Positions 36,329 to 45,470 of a stretch of DNA of 64,000 bases are shown in pieces. Positions within the stretch are counted from its first letter, which is position 1. Every line of letters begins with the position of its first letter. Position numbers and translations under genes: made by a program. This DNA comes from an uncultured Sphingomonadaceae bacterium (GTDB lineage: Bacteria > Pseudomonadota > Alphaproteobacteria > Sphingomonadales > Sphingomonadaceae): NCBI GenBank assembly GCA_947495985.1, contig CANMBD010000002.1:186001-250000 (forward strand). The letters are read 5' to 3'. The notes below the pieces were generated by a model, which searched no databases, was not told the origin of the DNA, and saw nothing but the letters and a program-made list of their open reading frames with translations.

Positions 36329-36746
36329 ACACCGCCCCTTTCACCTCGCCTTCCCTGTCAATGATCTGGCAGCTGCGCGTCATTTCTATGGCGATTTGCT
36401 GAGCTGCGAAGAAGGTAGAAGCAACGATCACTGGATTGATTTCAACCTCTACGGTCATCAGATTGTTACCCATCTCGATACCGATGCCAAGCCAAGCGCC
36501 GTTACCAAGCCAGTGGACCGTGAAAATGTACCTGTGCCGCATTTTGGTGTGGTTCTGACGATGGCCCAATGGGAAGCACTGGCAGAGCGATTGAAACAGC
36601 ACGAAACAGAATTCGTGATCCCACCGACCGTCCGCTTCCGCGGTGAGACCGGGGAACAGGCAACGATGTTTTTCCACGACCCCAGCGGCAATGCCCTTGA
36701 ATTCAAGGCCTTTGCCGATGATGATCAGCTATTCGCTACGGATTGA
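36318..36746 (+). CDS. VOC-family (glyoxalase/bleomycin resistance/dioxygenase) protein
   Basis: 142 residues from TTG 36318, giving [24 protein letters not shown]; an AAGGAG ribosome binding site lies 7 bases upstream and no ATG is available near. VOC metal-ligand positions: His9 in FHLAFP, a second-repeat His in VPHFGVVL and Glu in [13 protein letters not shown]. One metal-binding module in two beta-alpha-beta repeats. Substrate unknown. It overlaps the sigma-54 regulator tail to tail by 18 bases. Confidence 0.88.
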   Translation: MNIEHRPFHLAFPVNDLAAARHFYGDLLSCEEGRSNDHWIDFNLYGHQIVTHLDTDAKPSAVTKPVDRENVPVPHFGVVLTMAQWEALAERLKQHETEFVIPPTVRFRGETGEQATMFFHDPSGNALEFKAFADDDQLFATD

Positions 36747-37856
36747 TCCGGCCATCAGTCCAGAACGCGGGTCGCCCAGCGCCATCCTGCGTTCAATCTT
36801 GTGACGCCGCATTTTCTCGACAAAGGTTGTTCGGCGCAGACTGACCAGATGCGCCGCTTCCGCGACCACGCCCTCCGCCATTCTCAGCGCGGAAAGCAGA
36901 TATTTGCGCTCCTCCTGCATGAGATGTTTTTTAAGGTCAAAGCCGCCGCCCAGCGTCCCGCGACCATCCGACTGATCCATGAACGGACGCGCTTCCGGCG
37001 CACCGGGAAAACGGGATGGCAGCGAATCTGCCTGATAGGTGGGTGCATTGGACGACCGGCGGCGGAACAGCGTGGATACCTGGCTTGCCGATATCATCAT
37101 ACCGGGGAATAAAAGGACCGCCCGTTCGATAATATTGCGCAGTTCACGGGCATTGCCGGGCCAGGCATAATTTTCCAATATGTCCATCGCTTCGGCGGTA
37201 AAATATATGTCTTCGCCGCCAATCTGCTGAATGAAGTGGTGGATCAGCGGCGCAATATCATCCCGGCGTTCCTTTAGCGCGGGGATGTCGATAGGAAAGA
37301 CCGAAAGCCGGTAAAAAAGATCCTCGCGAAAGCGCTTTTCGGTAATGGCTTGATCCAGATTCTGATGGGTGGCCGAAATGATCCGCGTATCAATCGGGAT
37401 GGCCCCTGTGCTGCCGACCCGCTCGATCTGTTTTTCCTCCAGCACGCGAAGCAATTTGACCTGCATATCAAAAGGCATATCGCCTATTTCATCGAGAAAT
37501 AACGTCCCCTTGCTGGCATCTTCAAACTGTCCGATGCGCTGCGCTATCGCACCGGTAAAACTGCCTTTTTCATGCCCGAACAGTTCGGATTCAAGCAGAT
37601 CTCTGGGTATCGCCCCACAATTCACCCCGACAAATTTCTCGCCCGCCCGCTCGGAGCAGCGATGCAATGATTTTGCAACCACCTCCTTGCCGCAACCAGA
37701 AGGCCCGGTGATCATCACAGGTATTGTCGTCGCCGCTGCATAGCGGATCAGGCTGCGCACCTCTTCGATCGCTGCGCTGTCCCCCACAAGATGAAGGGCC
37801 GGATCATCAGGGTGCAATGTCCGCTGTGATCCCGGGATCTCGGGACGATATTCCAT
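36729..37856 (-). CDS. Sigma-54-dependent transcriptional activator without receiver domain
   Basis: 375 residues. AAA+ sigma-54 interaction domain: GPSGCGKE (Walker A, near 50-57), [18 protein letters not shown] (sigma-54 loop, with Ser for Ala in the usual GAFTGA), FLDEIGDMP (Walker B) and [17 protein letters not shown] Fis-type helix-turn-helix is near 335-358 ([25 protein letters not shown]). There is no N-terminal receiver, GAF or PAS domain, only about 25 residues before the AAA+ core. Target genes are unknown; flagellar regulators such as FlbD/FleQ have similar architecture. Confidence 0.92.
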   Translation of the reverse strand: MEYRPEIPGSQRTLHPDDPALHLVGDSAAIEEVRSLIRYAAATTIPVMITGPSGCGKEVVAKSLHRCSERAGEKFVGVNCGAIPRDLLESELFGHEKGSFTGAIAQRIGQFEDASKGTLFLDEIGDMPFDMQVKLLRVLEEKQIERVGSTGAIPIDTRIISATHQNLDQAITEKRFREDLFYRLSVFPIDIPALKERRDDIAPLIHHFIQQIGGEDIYFTAEAMDILENYAWPGNARELRNIIERAVLLFPGMMISASQVSTLFRRRSSNAPTYQADSLPSRFPGAPEARPFMDQSDGRGTLGGGFDLKKHLMQEERKYLLSALRMAEGVVAEAAHLVSLRRTTFVEKMRRHKIERRMALGDPRSGLMAGSIRSE

Positions 37857-37984
37857 AGCATTTCCCCGCTGTTACAAACTCGGCGTCTTCGATAGGCGCT
37901 ATGGAAACACTATATGTAAAGCTGCGTAAAATAGTCGGTAATTTGGTCCATTTCAGAGGAATTGGCCGTCAAAATATTGGCGGT

Positions 37985-38581
37985 CTAATTCTCATGCTCG
38001 CATTTCCAGCGATCCAGCGCACTTTCCAGATGCCGTTCCGCCAGATCACGCGCGCTATGGCGTGTCAGACCCAGCGAGTCAGCCAACCGCTCCCCGATCA
38101 GCGCGTCACCCAGGGCCATCAGCACCAGCGTCAGCGTATCTTCATGCATCTCGCGATCTTCATGACCGCCTTCACCAACTTCGTCGACCAGCGCATGAAT
38201 CGCATCGACAATCGGGTCGAGTGCATCTTCATTACCGGTCAGCAACATCCATGAAGACAAGGCGCCGGCCCCCTGCTTATCAAAAGCATCAAAGGTCAGA
38301 TCGACAATGTCGCGTACCGAACCTTCCCCGGTACGCGATTTCAGCACCGCCTCGGCAATAGAACCGCAAACCTGGTCGGTGAGATATTGTGCGAGCGATT
38401 TTTGCAGTCCCGATGCGGAGCCGAAATGATGCAGCAGATTGGCATGCGTCCGCCCGATCCGTGAAGCGACGGCTTTGAGCGTTACCGCTTGCGGACCTGC
38501 TTCGATTAATAAATCGCGGGCAGCCGCCAGCGCCATGCTGCGGCTTTCTTCCGGCGAGAGGCGTCGTTTAGCTATTGACAT
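37985..38581 (-). CDS. TetR/AcrR-family transcriptional regulator
   Basis: 198 residues. The N-terminal helix-turn-helix is read in LLIEAGPQAVTLKAVASRIGRTHANLLHHFGSASGLQKSLAQYLTD (near 25-70), the TetR signature. The C-terminal ligand-binding part is not recognisable. Divergent from the PF10118 gene 65 bases away, so it most likely represses that gene and itself. Confidence 0.9.
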   Translation of the reverse strand: MSIAKRRLSPEESRSMALAAARDLLIEAGPQAVTLKAVASRIGRTHANLLHHFGSASGLQKSLAQYLTDQVCGSIAEAVLKSRTGEGSVRDIVDLTFDAFDKQGAGALSSWMLLTGNEDALDPIVDAIHALVDEVGEGGHEDREMHEDTLTLVLMALGDALIGERLADSLGLTRHSARDLAERHLESALDRWKCEHEN

Positions 38582-38603
38582 CTATGTAAGTAACCCTAAT
38601 ATC

Positions 38604-38628
38604 CAAAATGTAGACTACTCCCATTTTG
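38604..38628. promoter_or_regulatory. Candidate TetR operator
   Basis: CAAAATG and CATTTTG form a 7-bp perfect inverted repeat with an 11-base spacer, and a 9-bp palindrome GTAGACTAC overlaps it. It sits in the 65-base divergent promoter between the TetR gene and the PF10118 gene. TetR operators commonly have such symmetry; binding is inferred. Confidence 0.4.
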
Positions 38629-38646
38629 TGAAAAAGCGAACCCCTT

Positions 38647-39546
38647 ATGAATATGCATAGCAACTTGCAAGCCGGGCCGGAAACGATTGATACGCCAACG
38701 CCGAAAGATCATCAGATCACGCCGCGCGATCGCCGCTTTGGTCGCGATGCCGCGCATAAACCCGGCCGCTGGTGGCTGAACAATGATCCCGTTGCGACAG
38801 CTTTTTATAACGCGCTTTCCCTTACTTTTCCGCGCGGCGAGGCGTTTTTTATCGAAAGCGTAAAGGCGTTTCGCGACGTTACACCGGAAAAACTGCAAAA
38901 AGAAATCCGCGCCTTCGTCAAACAGGAGATCATCCACACCCGTGAGCATGTTGCGCTCAACCGCCGGGTTGAAGAAGAGGGCTATGATACCGCCCGGATC
39001 GAAAAGCGCATTACCGAGTCGCTTGAATTGACCAAGGGGCGCCCTGCTATCGCCAATCTGGCCGCAACCATGATCCTCGAACATTTCACCGCTATCATGG
39101 CGCAGCAATTTATCGCCAATCCGAAGCATTTTGAAAATGCCGACAAGGAGACTGCCGACCTGTGGCGCTGGCACGCGCTTGAAGAAATCGAGCACAAGGG
39201 GGTGGCCTATGACACATGGCTCTATGCAACCCGCGACTGGTCCCGCTGGCAACGGTGGAAAGTCAAGTCACTGATGATGGTCATCATCACGCGCAATTTC
39301 TGGACCAACCGCTATAATGATACGCTCGACCTGCTCGCTCAGGACGGCTTTGCAGGCTGGCGAACGAATGTGAAGCTGATCCGCTTCCTGCTCGCAAAAC
39401 CGGGTGTGGCGCGCAAGATCATCGTGCCATGGATCAAGTTTTTCCTGCCCGGCTTTCACCCATGGAACGAAGATGACCGGCACCTGATTGATCTTGCAGA
39501 AAGCGAGTTCGAAGCGGCGCTACCCGACAGCGTGCAGGCTGCCTGA
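38647..39546 (+). CDS. PF10118/COG3687 putative metal-dependent hydrolase, second copy
   Basis: 299 residues, clearly paralogous to 30702-31664 through the block RRFGRDAAHKPGRWWLNNDPVATAFYNALSLTFPRGEAFF and the end WIKFFLPGFHPWNEDDR. Glu/His motifs QEIIHTREHVALN (near 99), MILEHFTAIM (near 145) and WHALEEIEHKGVAYDTW (near 177) are conserved in both. Divergent from a TetR repressor, so expression is probably induced by a ligand, whereas the other copy has no adjacent regulator. Both may be membrane-lipid or fatty-acid related di-iron enzymes, a speculation. Confidence 0.83.
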   Translation: MNMHSNLQAGPETIDTPTPKDHQITPRDRRFGRDAAHKPGRWWLNNDPVATAFYNALSLTFPRGEAFFIESVKAFRDVTPEKLQKEIRAFVKQEIIHTREHVALNRRVEEEGYDTARIEKRITESLELTKGRPAIANLAATMILEHFTAIMAQQFIANPKHFENADKETADLWRWHALEEIEHKGVAYDTWLYATRDWSRWQRWKVKSLMMVIITRNFWTNRYNDTLDLLAQDGFAGWRTNVKLIRFLLAKPGVARKIIVPWIKFFLPGFHPWNEDDRHLIDLAESEFEAALPDSVQAA

Positions 39547-39604
39547 CACCCTGCCCACCGGTTTCAGCATTGCTATCAGCCTGGCTGCGTCAGCGAAGCT
39601 GCCG

Positions 39605-40573
39605 CTATTCTTCCGGTGCTGCGCTTTCGCTATCTCCCTTTAAGACTACCGCCTGCCCGACCTCGTCGCAGCGTCCGGACACATCTTGCTCGGCAGTGAA
39701 AATACAGACTGTGCGGACATGGCCGCTGCTTGCGAAACGCATGATTTGGCGGAGCATCATTTTCTGACCGTCCGGGTTCGTGCCGCTTCCTGTGATAACC
39801 ACATCGCCATCCTCTTCAATATCAGTGGCGTCGGCTTGGAAATCCTTGAAATTCAGGCCTTGCATGGCGTTAAGGGCCAATTGCATGCGCTGATCCTCAT
39901 CCAGCGTGCCAATCACCGGATTGGAGCCCAGGCTGGAAGCAACGATCACCAGCGGTTGAGATGCGTCGGCCACCACGTCTTTGGGACCATCGGTCATAAT
40001 CAAACCGCTGCCGGCCAAAGTGCGTATGGCCCGAAAATCCGCCCGCTCCACCAGCGTGAATGGCAACTCTGCTATTTCGTCTTCCAGCGATCCCCGCGGC
40101 TGGAAACGTAGGGATTGCAGAGCCTCCAGGACTTGCGCGTCAGGATAAGCCTTGCTGGTCGATGGTATCTGCACGGTCACCATGGCCGTGGTTTCGGCAC
40201 CGCCTGCAATCATCACCCATTTGCGGTATTCAATGCCCTGCTGTGTCTGCGAACCCGCCGCCAGCAACGCATTAATGTCGCCCGCAAGCTTCAACGGTTT
40301 TACAGGTCCGTCGATCGTAACCACTGCAGCGAGTTTCTCGGAACCGAACATAGATGCCAGTTCAGCATAGGCTTCCGCTGGAAATTCGACGATCAGTATC
40401 GATGCACTTTCTGCGCTATCCTGAAAACCGGCAAAGCTATCTGCGCTTGTCATGGCGCCCGGTGGTGCAAGGCCTACGGTGCCACCTACGGGGAAAATCG
40501 CATCGCTGGCCAATGCCGGTCCGGGCAAGCCCAGAAACAGGCAAGCCGCCATGAATGTCAAAAAACGATACAT
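39605..40573 (-). CDS. Secreted protein of unknown function
   Basis: 322 residues with a signal peptide (cleavage after PALA near 22). The mature part contains a repeated pattern of exposed strands: VTIDGPVKPLKLAGDI, MVTVQIPSTSKAYPD and a Cys pair near the C-terminus (VCIFTAEQDVSGRC). Probably periplasmic or surface-exposed. No family recognised. Confidence 0.72.
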   Translation of the reverse strand: MYRFLTFMAACLFLGLPGPALASDAIFPVGGTVGLAPPGAMTSADSFAGFQDSAESASILIVEFPAEAYAELASMFGSEKLAAVVTIDGPVKPLKLAGDINALLAAGSQTQQGIEYRKWVMIAGGAETTAMVTVQIPSTSKAYPDAQVLEALQSLRFQPRGSLEDEIAELPFTLVERADFRAIRTLAGSGLIMTDGPKDVVADASQPLVIVASSLGSNPVIGTLDEDQRMQLALNAMQGLNFKDFQADATDIEEDGDVVITGSGTNPDGQKMMLRQIMRFASSGHVRTVCIFTAEQDVSGRCDEVGQAVVLKGDSESAAPEE

Positions 40574-40739
40574 ATCCTTTTGCTCTCCTCAGCGAGGTTT
40601 GTGGCGGGCCGCTGTTCCACTGTTATGGAGTAGCCCAACCAGAGCAAGGGTTATTTGGCGCAAGGATCATGTGATCAGACGACCTGTGTTACTGATTCTC
40701 AATTAGTATCGCGCCCAGAAAGGGGAGGACGGAAACCGC

Positions 40740-41291
40740 TTAGTGCGCCGCCTTGTTGATATCCACTTTCTCGACCCATTCGGGGAAAAAGCTAGGCTCG
40801 CGAGTTGACCAGCCGGGGGCAGTTGCTGCCGCTTCACTAATTGACTGCAGCAAGCCCTTTCGTGTCTTCGGGTGCAAATGCGGGAGGGACGCCGCGGCAC
40901 AAAAACTGCCGGGGAGCCAAGGCCGCGCATCGGGGCCAAGCAGGCGTTCATAAAGAAAACGGTAAGCGGGAAAGCTGTTTATCCGCCCTTGCCCCAGATC
41001 ATAGGCGGAAAGCGCAATCAGGGCAGGCATGAATTTTTCAATGCCGTCAATGGCGCAATCCTGGGGAATGGCTTTGCGGATATCGGCGAGTCGCTGGTAG
41101 AGTTTCATCTGCACTTTGATACCGGCTTCTTCAACTGCATCGCGAGACCAGGTTTGCACAGCATCCGCACGATCAAGACCAATATCAAGGGAGCGGCGGA
41201 TGTAACGCTGGGTGGCCGAACCAAAGCCCGCAAATTCTTTCATTTCCGCTAGCGTCATCGCGCCGGGTATCACTTGCATATCTTTGGCCAT
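40740..41291 (-). CDS. Hypothetical cytoplasmic protein
   Basis: 183 residues, mostly helical, beginning MAKDMQVIPGAMTLAEMKEFAGFG. No signal peptide or transmembrane segment. A conserved-looking LPHLHPKTRKGLL motif is near residue 140. I do not recognise the family. It lies upstream of, and divergent from, the LytS-type kinase gene. Confidence 0.7.
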   Translation of the reverse strand: MAKDMQVIPGAMTLAEMKEFAGFGSATQRYIRRSLDIGLDRADAVQTWSRDAVEEAGIKVQMKLYQRLADIRKAIPQDCAIDGIEKFMPALIALSAYDLGQGRINSFPAYRFLYERLLGPDARPWLPGSFCAAASLPHLHPKTRKGLLQSISEAAATAPGWSTREPSFFPEWVEKVDINKAAH

Positions 41292-41454
41292 GGTAACTCC
41301 TACTCTGCAACACGCGGTCCTTCATCCACGAGAGCCATTGGACCAAAACATGGTTAGTATTTGGTTAAACGCAGCCAGATTCATTCAAAGGTCGTGATAC
41401 AAATCCGCTTATGATGTTAAAATATCGGCGTAATTTGGCGGGTCACGAACAAAG

Positions 41455-41484
41455 GTTTCGACCAACCGCAACTATGTTTCGACC
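41455..41484 (+). promoter_or_regulatory. LytTR-type direct repeat, upstream of the kinase operon (site A)
   Basis: GTTTCGACC occurs twice, starting at 41455 and 41476, a period of 21 bases. The pair ends about 75 bases before the kinase ATG. LytTR response regulators characteristically bind direct repeats about 21-22 bases apart, and a LytTR gene lies in this operon, so autoregulation is likely. Confidence 0.6.
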
Positions 41485-41558
41485 GGGTACAATTGCGATA
41501 GAGACAATTGATACCATTTCGTCCTAAGCTGTATGGCAATAAGAAAAATGGGCGCTCA

Positions 41559-42692
41559 ATGAGAAAATTCGACATCGGACATCACAAAACATCGGTCGGG
41601 CAACAGGTCGCCATCCTGTCGATCCTCGGCTTTTGGCTATTTTATGTGATTATTATTACCATTCGAGCTGCGGTCAGCGACTGGCCGGCGCAGGACGAAC
41701 TGGCGTTGCGCCGTGTGGTTGTGACAGTGTTGGGAATCGCCATCACCTATCTGCTGTACCGGCTGCTGCTGCTATTTGAAGACAAGGCCCTGTCTACCCG
41801 GATTATTACCGCTTTTGCAGGCGCGATTCCCTGCGCCATCGCGATTGGTGCCTTCAACTATTACATGTTCAACGTTTACGATCCCCAAAGCCTGTTTGAC
41901 GAAGCGCATTTGGAAAAGATGCGCGAATATATGGAGAAAGAAAACTATGCCCTGCAGGCCATTGTCGAAGACAGTGTTTCACGGTTTTTCTTCATCATCA
42001 GTTGGGCCTCGCTATACCTGACACTCAGCTATGCGAGCGCAGTACGCACCGTCGAACGCAAAGCCGCTCGTTTCGCTCAGGCTGCACAGGATGCCGAGCT
42101 GCGCAGCCTGCGCTATCAGGTCAATCCGCATTTCCTGTTCAACACGCTCAACAGTCTCAGCACACTGGTCATGCGCAGCCAGCCTGAGGAAGCGGAAAAG
42201 ATGATCCTCAACCTGTCGAAATTCTATCGCACCAGCCTGTCTGGAGATCCGCTGGAGGATGTCGCGCTGTCCGAAGAAGTGCATCTGCAAAATCTTTACC
42301 TTGATATTGAGGCAGTGCGTTTTCCCAAACGGCTCAAAACAGAAACCCATATTCCCGATGCGCTGATGGATGTGCTGGTGCCGGGGTTGATCCTGCAACC
42401 GCTTGTCGAAAACGCAATCAAACACGGGGTCGCCCATTCCAAGCGCCCGGTGACAATCACTATCAGCGCGGTGGAGGAAGGTGATTTCCTGAAACTCACT
42501 GTAGCGGATGATGGCGAAGCACGGCCCGCCACACAAGCCAAATCCAGTGACCAGAATAGCGGCATCGGGCTGGCCAATGTTCGCGACCGGCTGGAGACCA
42601 GATTTGGTTCTCAGGCCAAGCTGAAAACCCATTCTCCTGAAACAGGCGGCTTTGTTGCCGAACTCACCATGCCTCTCTTATCGGATATCTGA
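41559..42692 (+). CDS. LytS-type sensor histidine kinase
   Basis: 377 residues from ATG 41559 (a TTG at 41508 would add 17). Four hydrophobic segments in the first 150 residues. The His-kinase (PF06580) motif is LRYQVNPHFLFNTLNSLSTLV, with the phospho-accepting His, near 190. The ATP-binding region has QPLVENAIKHG and GIGLANVRDRLETRFG. Partner of the LytTR regulator encoded 2 bases downstream. No extracellular sensor domain is evident, so the signal may be sensed in the membrane. Confidence 0.93.
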   Translation: MRKFDIGHHKTSVGQQVAILSILGFWLFYVIIITIRAAVSDWPAQDELALRRVVVTVLGIAITYLLYRLLLLFEDKALSTRIITAFAGAIPCAIAIGAFNYYMFNVYDPQSLFDEAHLEKMREYMEKENYALQAIVEDSVSRFFFIISWASLYLTLSYASAVRTVERKAARFAQAAQDAELRSLRYQVNPHFLFNTLNSLSTLVMRSQPEEAEKMILNLSKFYRTSLSGDPLEDVALSEEVHLQNLYLDIEAVRFPKRLKTETHIPDALMDVLVPGLILQPLVENAIKHGVAHSKRPVTITISAVEEGDFLKLTVADDGEARPATQAKSSDQNSGIGLANVRDRLETRFGSQAKLKTHSPETGGFVAELTMPLLSDI

Positions 42693-42694
42693 TT

Positions 42695-43486
42695 ATGGCA
42701 GACGATGACACTCTGACACCATCACAGCTTAACACACTGATCGTCGATGACGAACCGCTAGCGATTGAACGTTTGCAACTGTTATGCGCGCGGCAAGAGC
42801 ATATCAACTTGGTCGGCACCGCCAGTGATGGCGAAGCTGCAATCCGGTTGACTGAACAGCTGGAACCGGACCTGTTGCTGCTTGACATCGCGATGCCTGG
42901 CATGACCGGGCTGGAGGTTGCGCAAAACCTCTCCGGCCTTCAAAAAAAGCCGGCAATTATTTTTGTGACCGCCTTTGATAAATTTGCAGTGGAAGCCTTT
43001 GGCGTGGCGGCGATCGATTATGTACTCAAACCCGTTGAAACCGAGCGACTGTCAATTGCCATAGCCCGAGTGCTCGAGCGCAAGATTGAGCAAACATCAA
43101 CGGCGACCGAGGATTCTCCCTGGGCGGAAGAGTTCTGGGTACCCTATAAATCAGAGCTGCGCCGTATCACAGCATCGGAAATCAACCGGATAGAGGCAGA
43201 GCGCGACTATATGCGGCTGCATGTTTCCAGAGAAACAGCAGGTGAAAAAGGCAGGGAGCAAGGCGGGACGAGCTATTTACTCCATCAAACAATCACCGGG
43301 CTGGAGGAGCGGCTTAATCCTGAACATTTCATTCGTCTGCACCGATCCCATCTGGTCCGCCGCGACTGGATTGCCGGCCTGCGCCACGATGGCGGCGGCA
43401 TCTGGATCGCATGCCTGAAATGCGGGACCGAAATTCGCATCGGTCGCACCCATTTGGCAGAAGCTAAGAAGCTGGCAGGACGATAA
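42695..43486 (+). CDS. LytTR-family response regulator
   Basis: 263 residues. Receiver domain (about 14-125) with LIVDDEPLAIERL, phospho-acceptor Asp in DLLLLDIAMPGMTGLE and Lys in YVLKPVE. LytTR DNA-binding domain (about 150-260) with EINRIEAERDYMRLHV and HFIRLHRSHLVRRDWI. It begins 2 bases after the kinase stop, so the two form a two-component operon. Confidence 0.95.
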   Translation: MADDDTLTPSQLNTLIVDDEPLAIERLQLLCARQEHINLVGTASDGEAAIRLTEQLEPDLLLLDIAMPGMTGLEVAQNLSGLQKKPAIIFVTAFDKFAVEAFGVAAIDYVLKPVETERLSIAIARVLERKIEQTSTATEDSPWAEEFWVPYKSELRRITASEINRIEAERDYMRLHVSRETAGEKGREQGGTSYLLHQTITGLEERLNPEHFIRLHRSHLVRRDWIAGLRHDGGGIWIACLKCGTEIRIGRTHLAEAKKLAGR

Positions 43487-43570
43487 GACAGTTTCTGACG
43501 TACAGTCACCACATTGACGAGTATTGCCCGCGAACTATGCGAGGTCCAGAATAAACCCCTCCAAAAATAA

Positions 43571-43594
43571 ACCCCGGTGTAAGGGCACCGGGGT
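43571..43594 (-). terminator. Terminator of the urcA-like gene
   Basis: 9-bp perfect stem ACCCCGGTG/CACCGGGGT, loop of six bases, followed on the minus strand by TTTATTTTT. Lies 65 bases after the stop of 43659-44015 and also converges on the LytTR gene. Confidence 0.85.
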
Positions 43595-43658
43595 CCATAG
43601 TTGGTTTGGCCAAAATTGGGGCCGCTTAATTGGGATTCGCGGCTCTTGGAATGCTTTT

Positions 43659-44015
43659 TTAGTTACCGCCGATAACCACGGTGCTGGTGCCAAGTGTTCC
43701 TGCTTCAGCTCTGGCGATCAGCGACACTTTGGCGCGCTTGGCGGACAGATTTGCTTCTTCAATGCAGTCACCATGATCTGCCATTTCGCTCAGGCTTTTG
43801 CGATCATAGCTACCGCAAACCTGGCGCACGGCACCTTTGATCCGGCCATCCAAAGTCGACTGACCTTCTGCGCTGGTGAGATCCAGATCGGCATAGCTGA
43901 CTTCAACAGACTTTGTGATGCGGCCCTGCGCACTCGCACTGGCGGAAAAACCCGTGGCGGTTACCGCAATCGCGGCGGCGGCAAAAAGGCTTTTGCTCAA
44001 GATAGAATTTTTCAT
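43659..44015 (-). CDS. UrcA family secreted protein
   Basis: 118 residues from ATG 44015 (MKNSILSKSLFAAAAIAVTATGFSASASAQ), preceded by a GAGGAG ribosome binding site; an upstream ATG gives MRSKHMKN and is less likely. Signal peptide cleaved after ASA. The mature part resembles the UrcA family: VSYADLDLTSAEGQSTLDGRIKGAVRQVCG...DCIEEA with two Cys. UrcA proteins occur in Sphingomonadales and have no known function. Direct-repeat boxes upstream suggest LytTR control. Confidence 0.85.
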   Translation of the reverse strand: MKNSILSKSLFAAAAIAVTATGFSASASAQGRITKSVEVSYADLDLTSAEGQSTLDGRIKGAVRQVCGSYDRKSLSEMADHGDCIEEANLSAKRAKVSLIARAEAGTLGTSTVVIGGN

Positions 44016-44374
44016 GTGTTTACTCCTCAAAATTAGCTGGCAGGCCTGAAAAGGGGGTCAGGTCTGCTCCCATTGTCCCTGCCCGACACAGGGAGGGGGT
44101 TGATGAGGCGAGAGCGGTTTGTTTCGACCAGCTCGGGGAAGAGCTTTTGACTTATGCTTTGCTCCCTCCTCGTATTCTTAGATACGGGAAGCGGCATCTA
44201 CGAGCATCCGATGTTCGATAAACCGCCATTTTGATCGGTGAACGGCAAAAGGCTTCGACCAACGACATCGGAACGTCGATCAAAGTAAAGCTATGTAACT
44301 TTTGTTACTATTCAGTTAGTTACAGATGACACCGAATCATGCTGTATTATGAGGCTAAATCAGCTCCGATTCGA
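44016..44374. other. Intergenic region upstream of the urcA-like gene
   Basis: About 360 bases with no credible gene. It holds the repeat box at 44252-44286, a single TTTCGACCAG half-site at 44122-44131 and AT-rich promoter-like sequence around 44280-44370. The closing end of thiSG lies at 44375. Confidence 0.6.
44252..44286 (-). promoter_or_regulatory. LytTR-type direct repeat upstream of the urcA-like gene (site B)
   Basis: CTTCGACCAACGA starting at 44253 is matched by CGTCGATCAAAGT starting at 44274, identical at 9 of 13 positions, period 21 bases. It is weaker than site A and is 237 bases upstream of ATG 44015. A further single core GTTTCGACCAG at 44121-44131 is 106 bases upstream of that ATG. 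Orientation relative to transcription is uncertain. Confidence 0.5.
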
Positions 44375-45373
44375 CTAGATTAACCCGGAAAGCGGACTCG
44401 AAGGGTCAGCATACATCCGCCGCCCCATCCGACCAGACAGATAAGCTTCCCGCCCAGCTTCGACGGCAAGCTTCATCGCGCGGGCCATCCGCACAGGTTC
44501 CTTAGCCTCCGCGATGGCCGTATTCATCAGCACGCCGTCACAGCCCAGTTCCATCGCGACTGCCGCGTCGCTAGCGGTACCCACACCGGCATCAACCAGA
44601 ACGGGAACGCTGGCGCCCTCAACAATCAAACGGATGGTGACGCGGTTCTGGATGCCCAGGCCGGAGCCGATCGGCGCGCCCAGCGGCATGATCGCAACCG
44701 CGCCCGCATCTTCCAGCTGTTTCGCGGCAATCGGATCATCGACACAATAGACCATCGGCTTGAAGCCTTCCTTGGCGAGCACTTCGGTCGCTTCCAGCGT
44801 TTCGCGCATATTGGGGTATAGCGTCTTCGCTTCGCCTAACACTTCCAGCTTCACCAGATCCCAGCCGCCTGCCTCACGCGCCAACCGTAGAGTGCGGATG
44901 GCGTCATCGGCATTAAAGCAGCCAGCGGTATTGGGCAGATAGGTGGTTTTCTTGGGATCGATAAAATCGGTCAGCATCGGCTGATTGCGATCCATTACAT
45001 TCACGCGCCGCACGGCCACGGTAACAATCTCTGCGCCAGCCGCCTCTACCGCCGCGGCATTTTCTTCAAAATCCTTATATTTGCCGGTTCCGACAATCAG
45101 GCGCGATTTGAAATTTTGACCTGCTACGCTCCAGCCGTCATTCGTGGTGACGTCTCCAGCATGATCACCGCCGCCGACAAAATGGACGATTTCCAGTTGA
45201 TCACCGTCCTCGACCGTAACATCGCCCAAAGTCGAACGTGTCACGATTTCGCGGTTGCGTTCCACTGCCACTTTCTCTGGCTCCAGATCCAGCGACCGCA
45301 CCAAATCGGCAACAGACATGCCGCCTGCTATGCGCCTACTATCGCCATTCAGCTGAATTGAAATTTCCGACAT
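44375..45373 (-). CDS. thiG: Bifunctional ThiS-ThiG: sulfur carrier protein fused to thiazole synthase
   Basis: Makes the thiazole phosphate of thiamine. The first about 70 residues are ThiS ([41 protein letters not shown]); the rest is ThiG ([49 protein letters not shown]). The fusion architecture is known (bifunctional sulfur carrier/thiazole synthase). The Gly-Gly that must be the free C-terminus of ThiS is internal here. The start is [10 protein letters not shown] at 45373; an alternative METLVMSEI start at 45388 is possible. No TPP riboswitch is seen upstream. Confidence 0.95.
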   Translation of the reverse strand: MSEISIQLNGDSRRIAGGMSVADLVRSLDLEPEKVAVERNREIVTRSTLGDVTVEDGDQLEIVHFVGGGDHAGDVTTNDGWSVAGQNFKSRLIVGTGKYKDFEENAAAVEAAGAEIVTVAVRRVNVMDRNQPMLTDFIDPKKTTYLPNTAGCFNADDAIRTLRLAREAGGWDLVKLEVLGEAKTLYPNMRETLEATEVLAKEGFKPMVYCVDDPIAAKQLEDAGAVAIMPLGAPIGSGLGIQNRVTIRLIVEGASVPVLVDAGVGTASDAAVAMELGCDGVLMNTAIAEAKEPVRMARAMKLAVEAGREAYLSGRMGRRMYADPSSPLSGLI

Positions 45374-45470
45374 TACCAATGTTTCCATTTGTTTGATCTC
45401 GCTTTTCGGAATCGAGCCCTATAAAGAGGCCATATAAACAGCTAAGCAGTGCCGCAACCAAAAGCGCCAT

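Noticed and set aside
45389..45470. Possible TPP riboswitch before thiSG
   Set aside because: The divergent spacer is too short and lacks the THI-box core.
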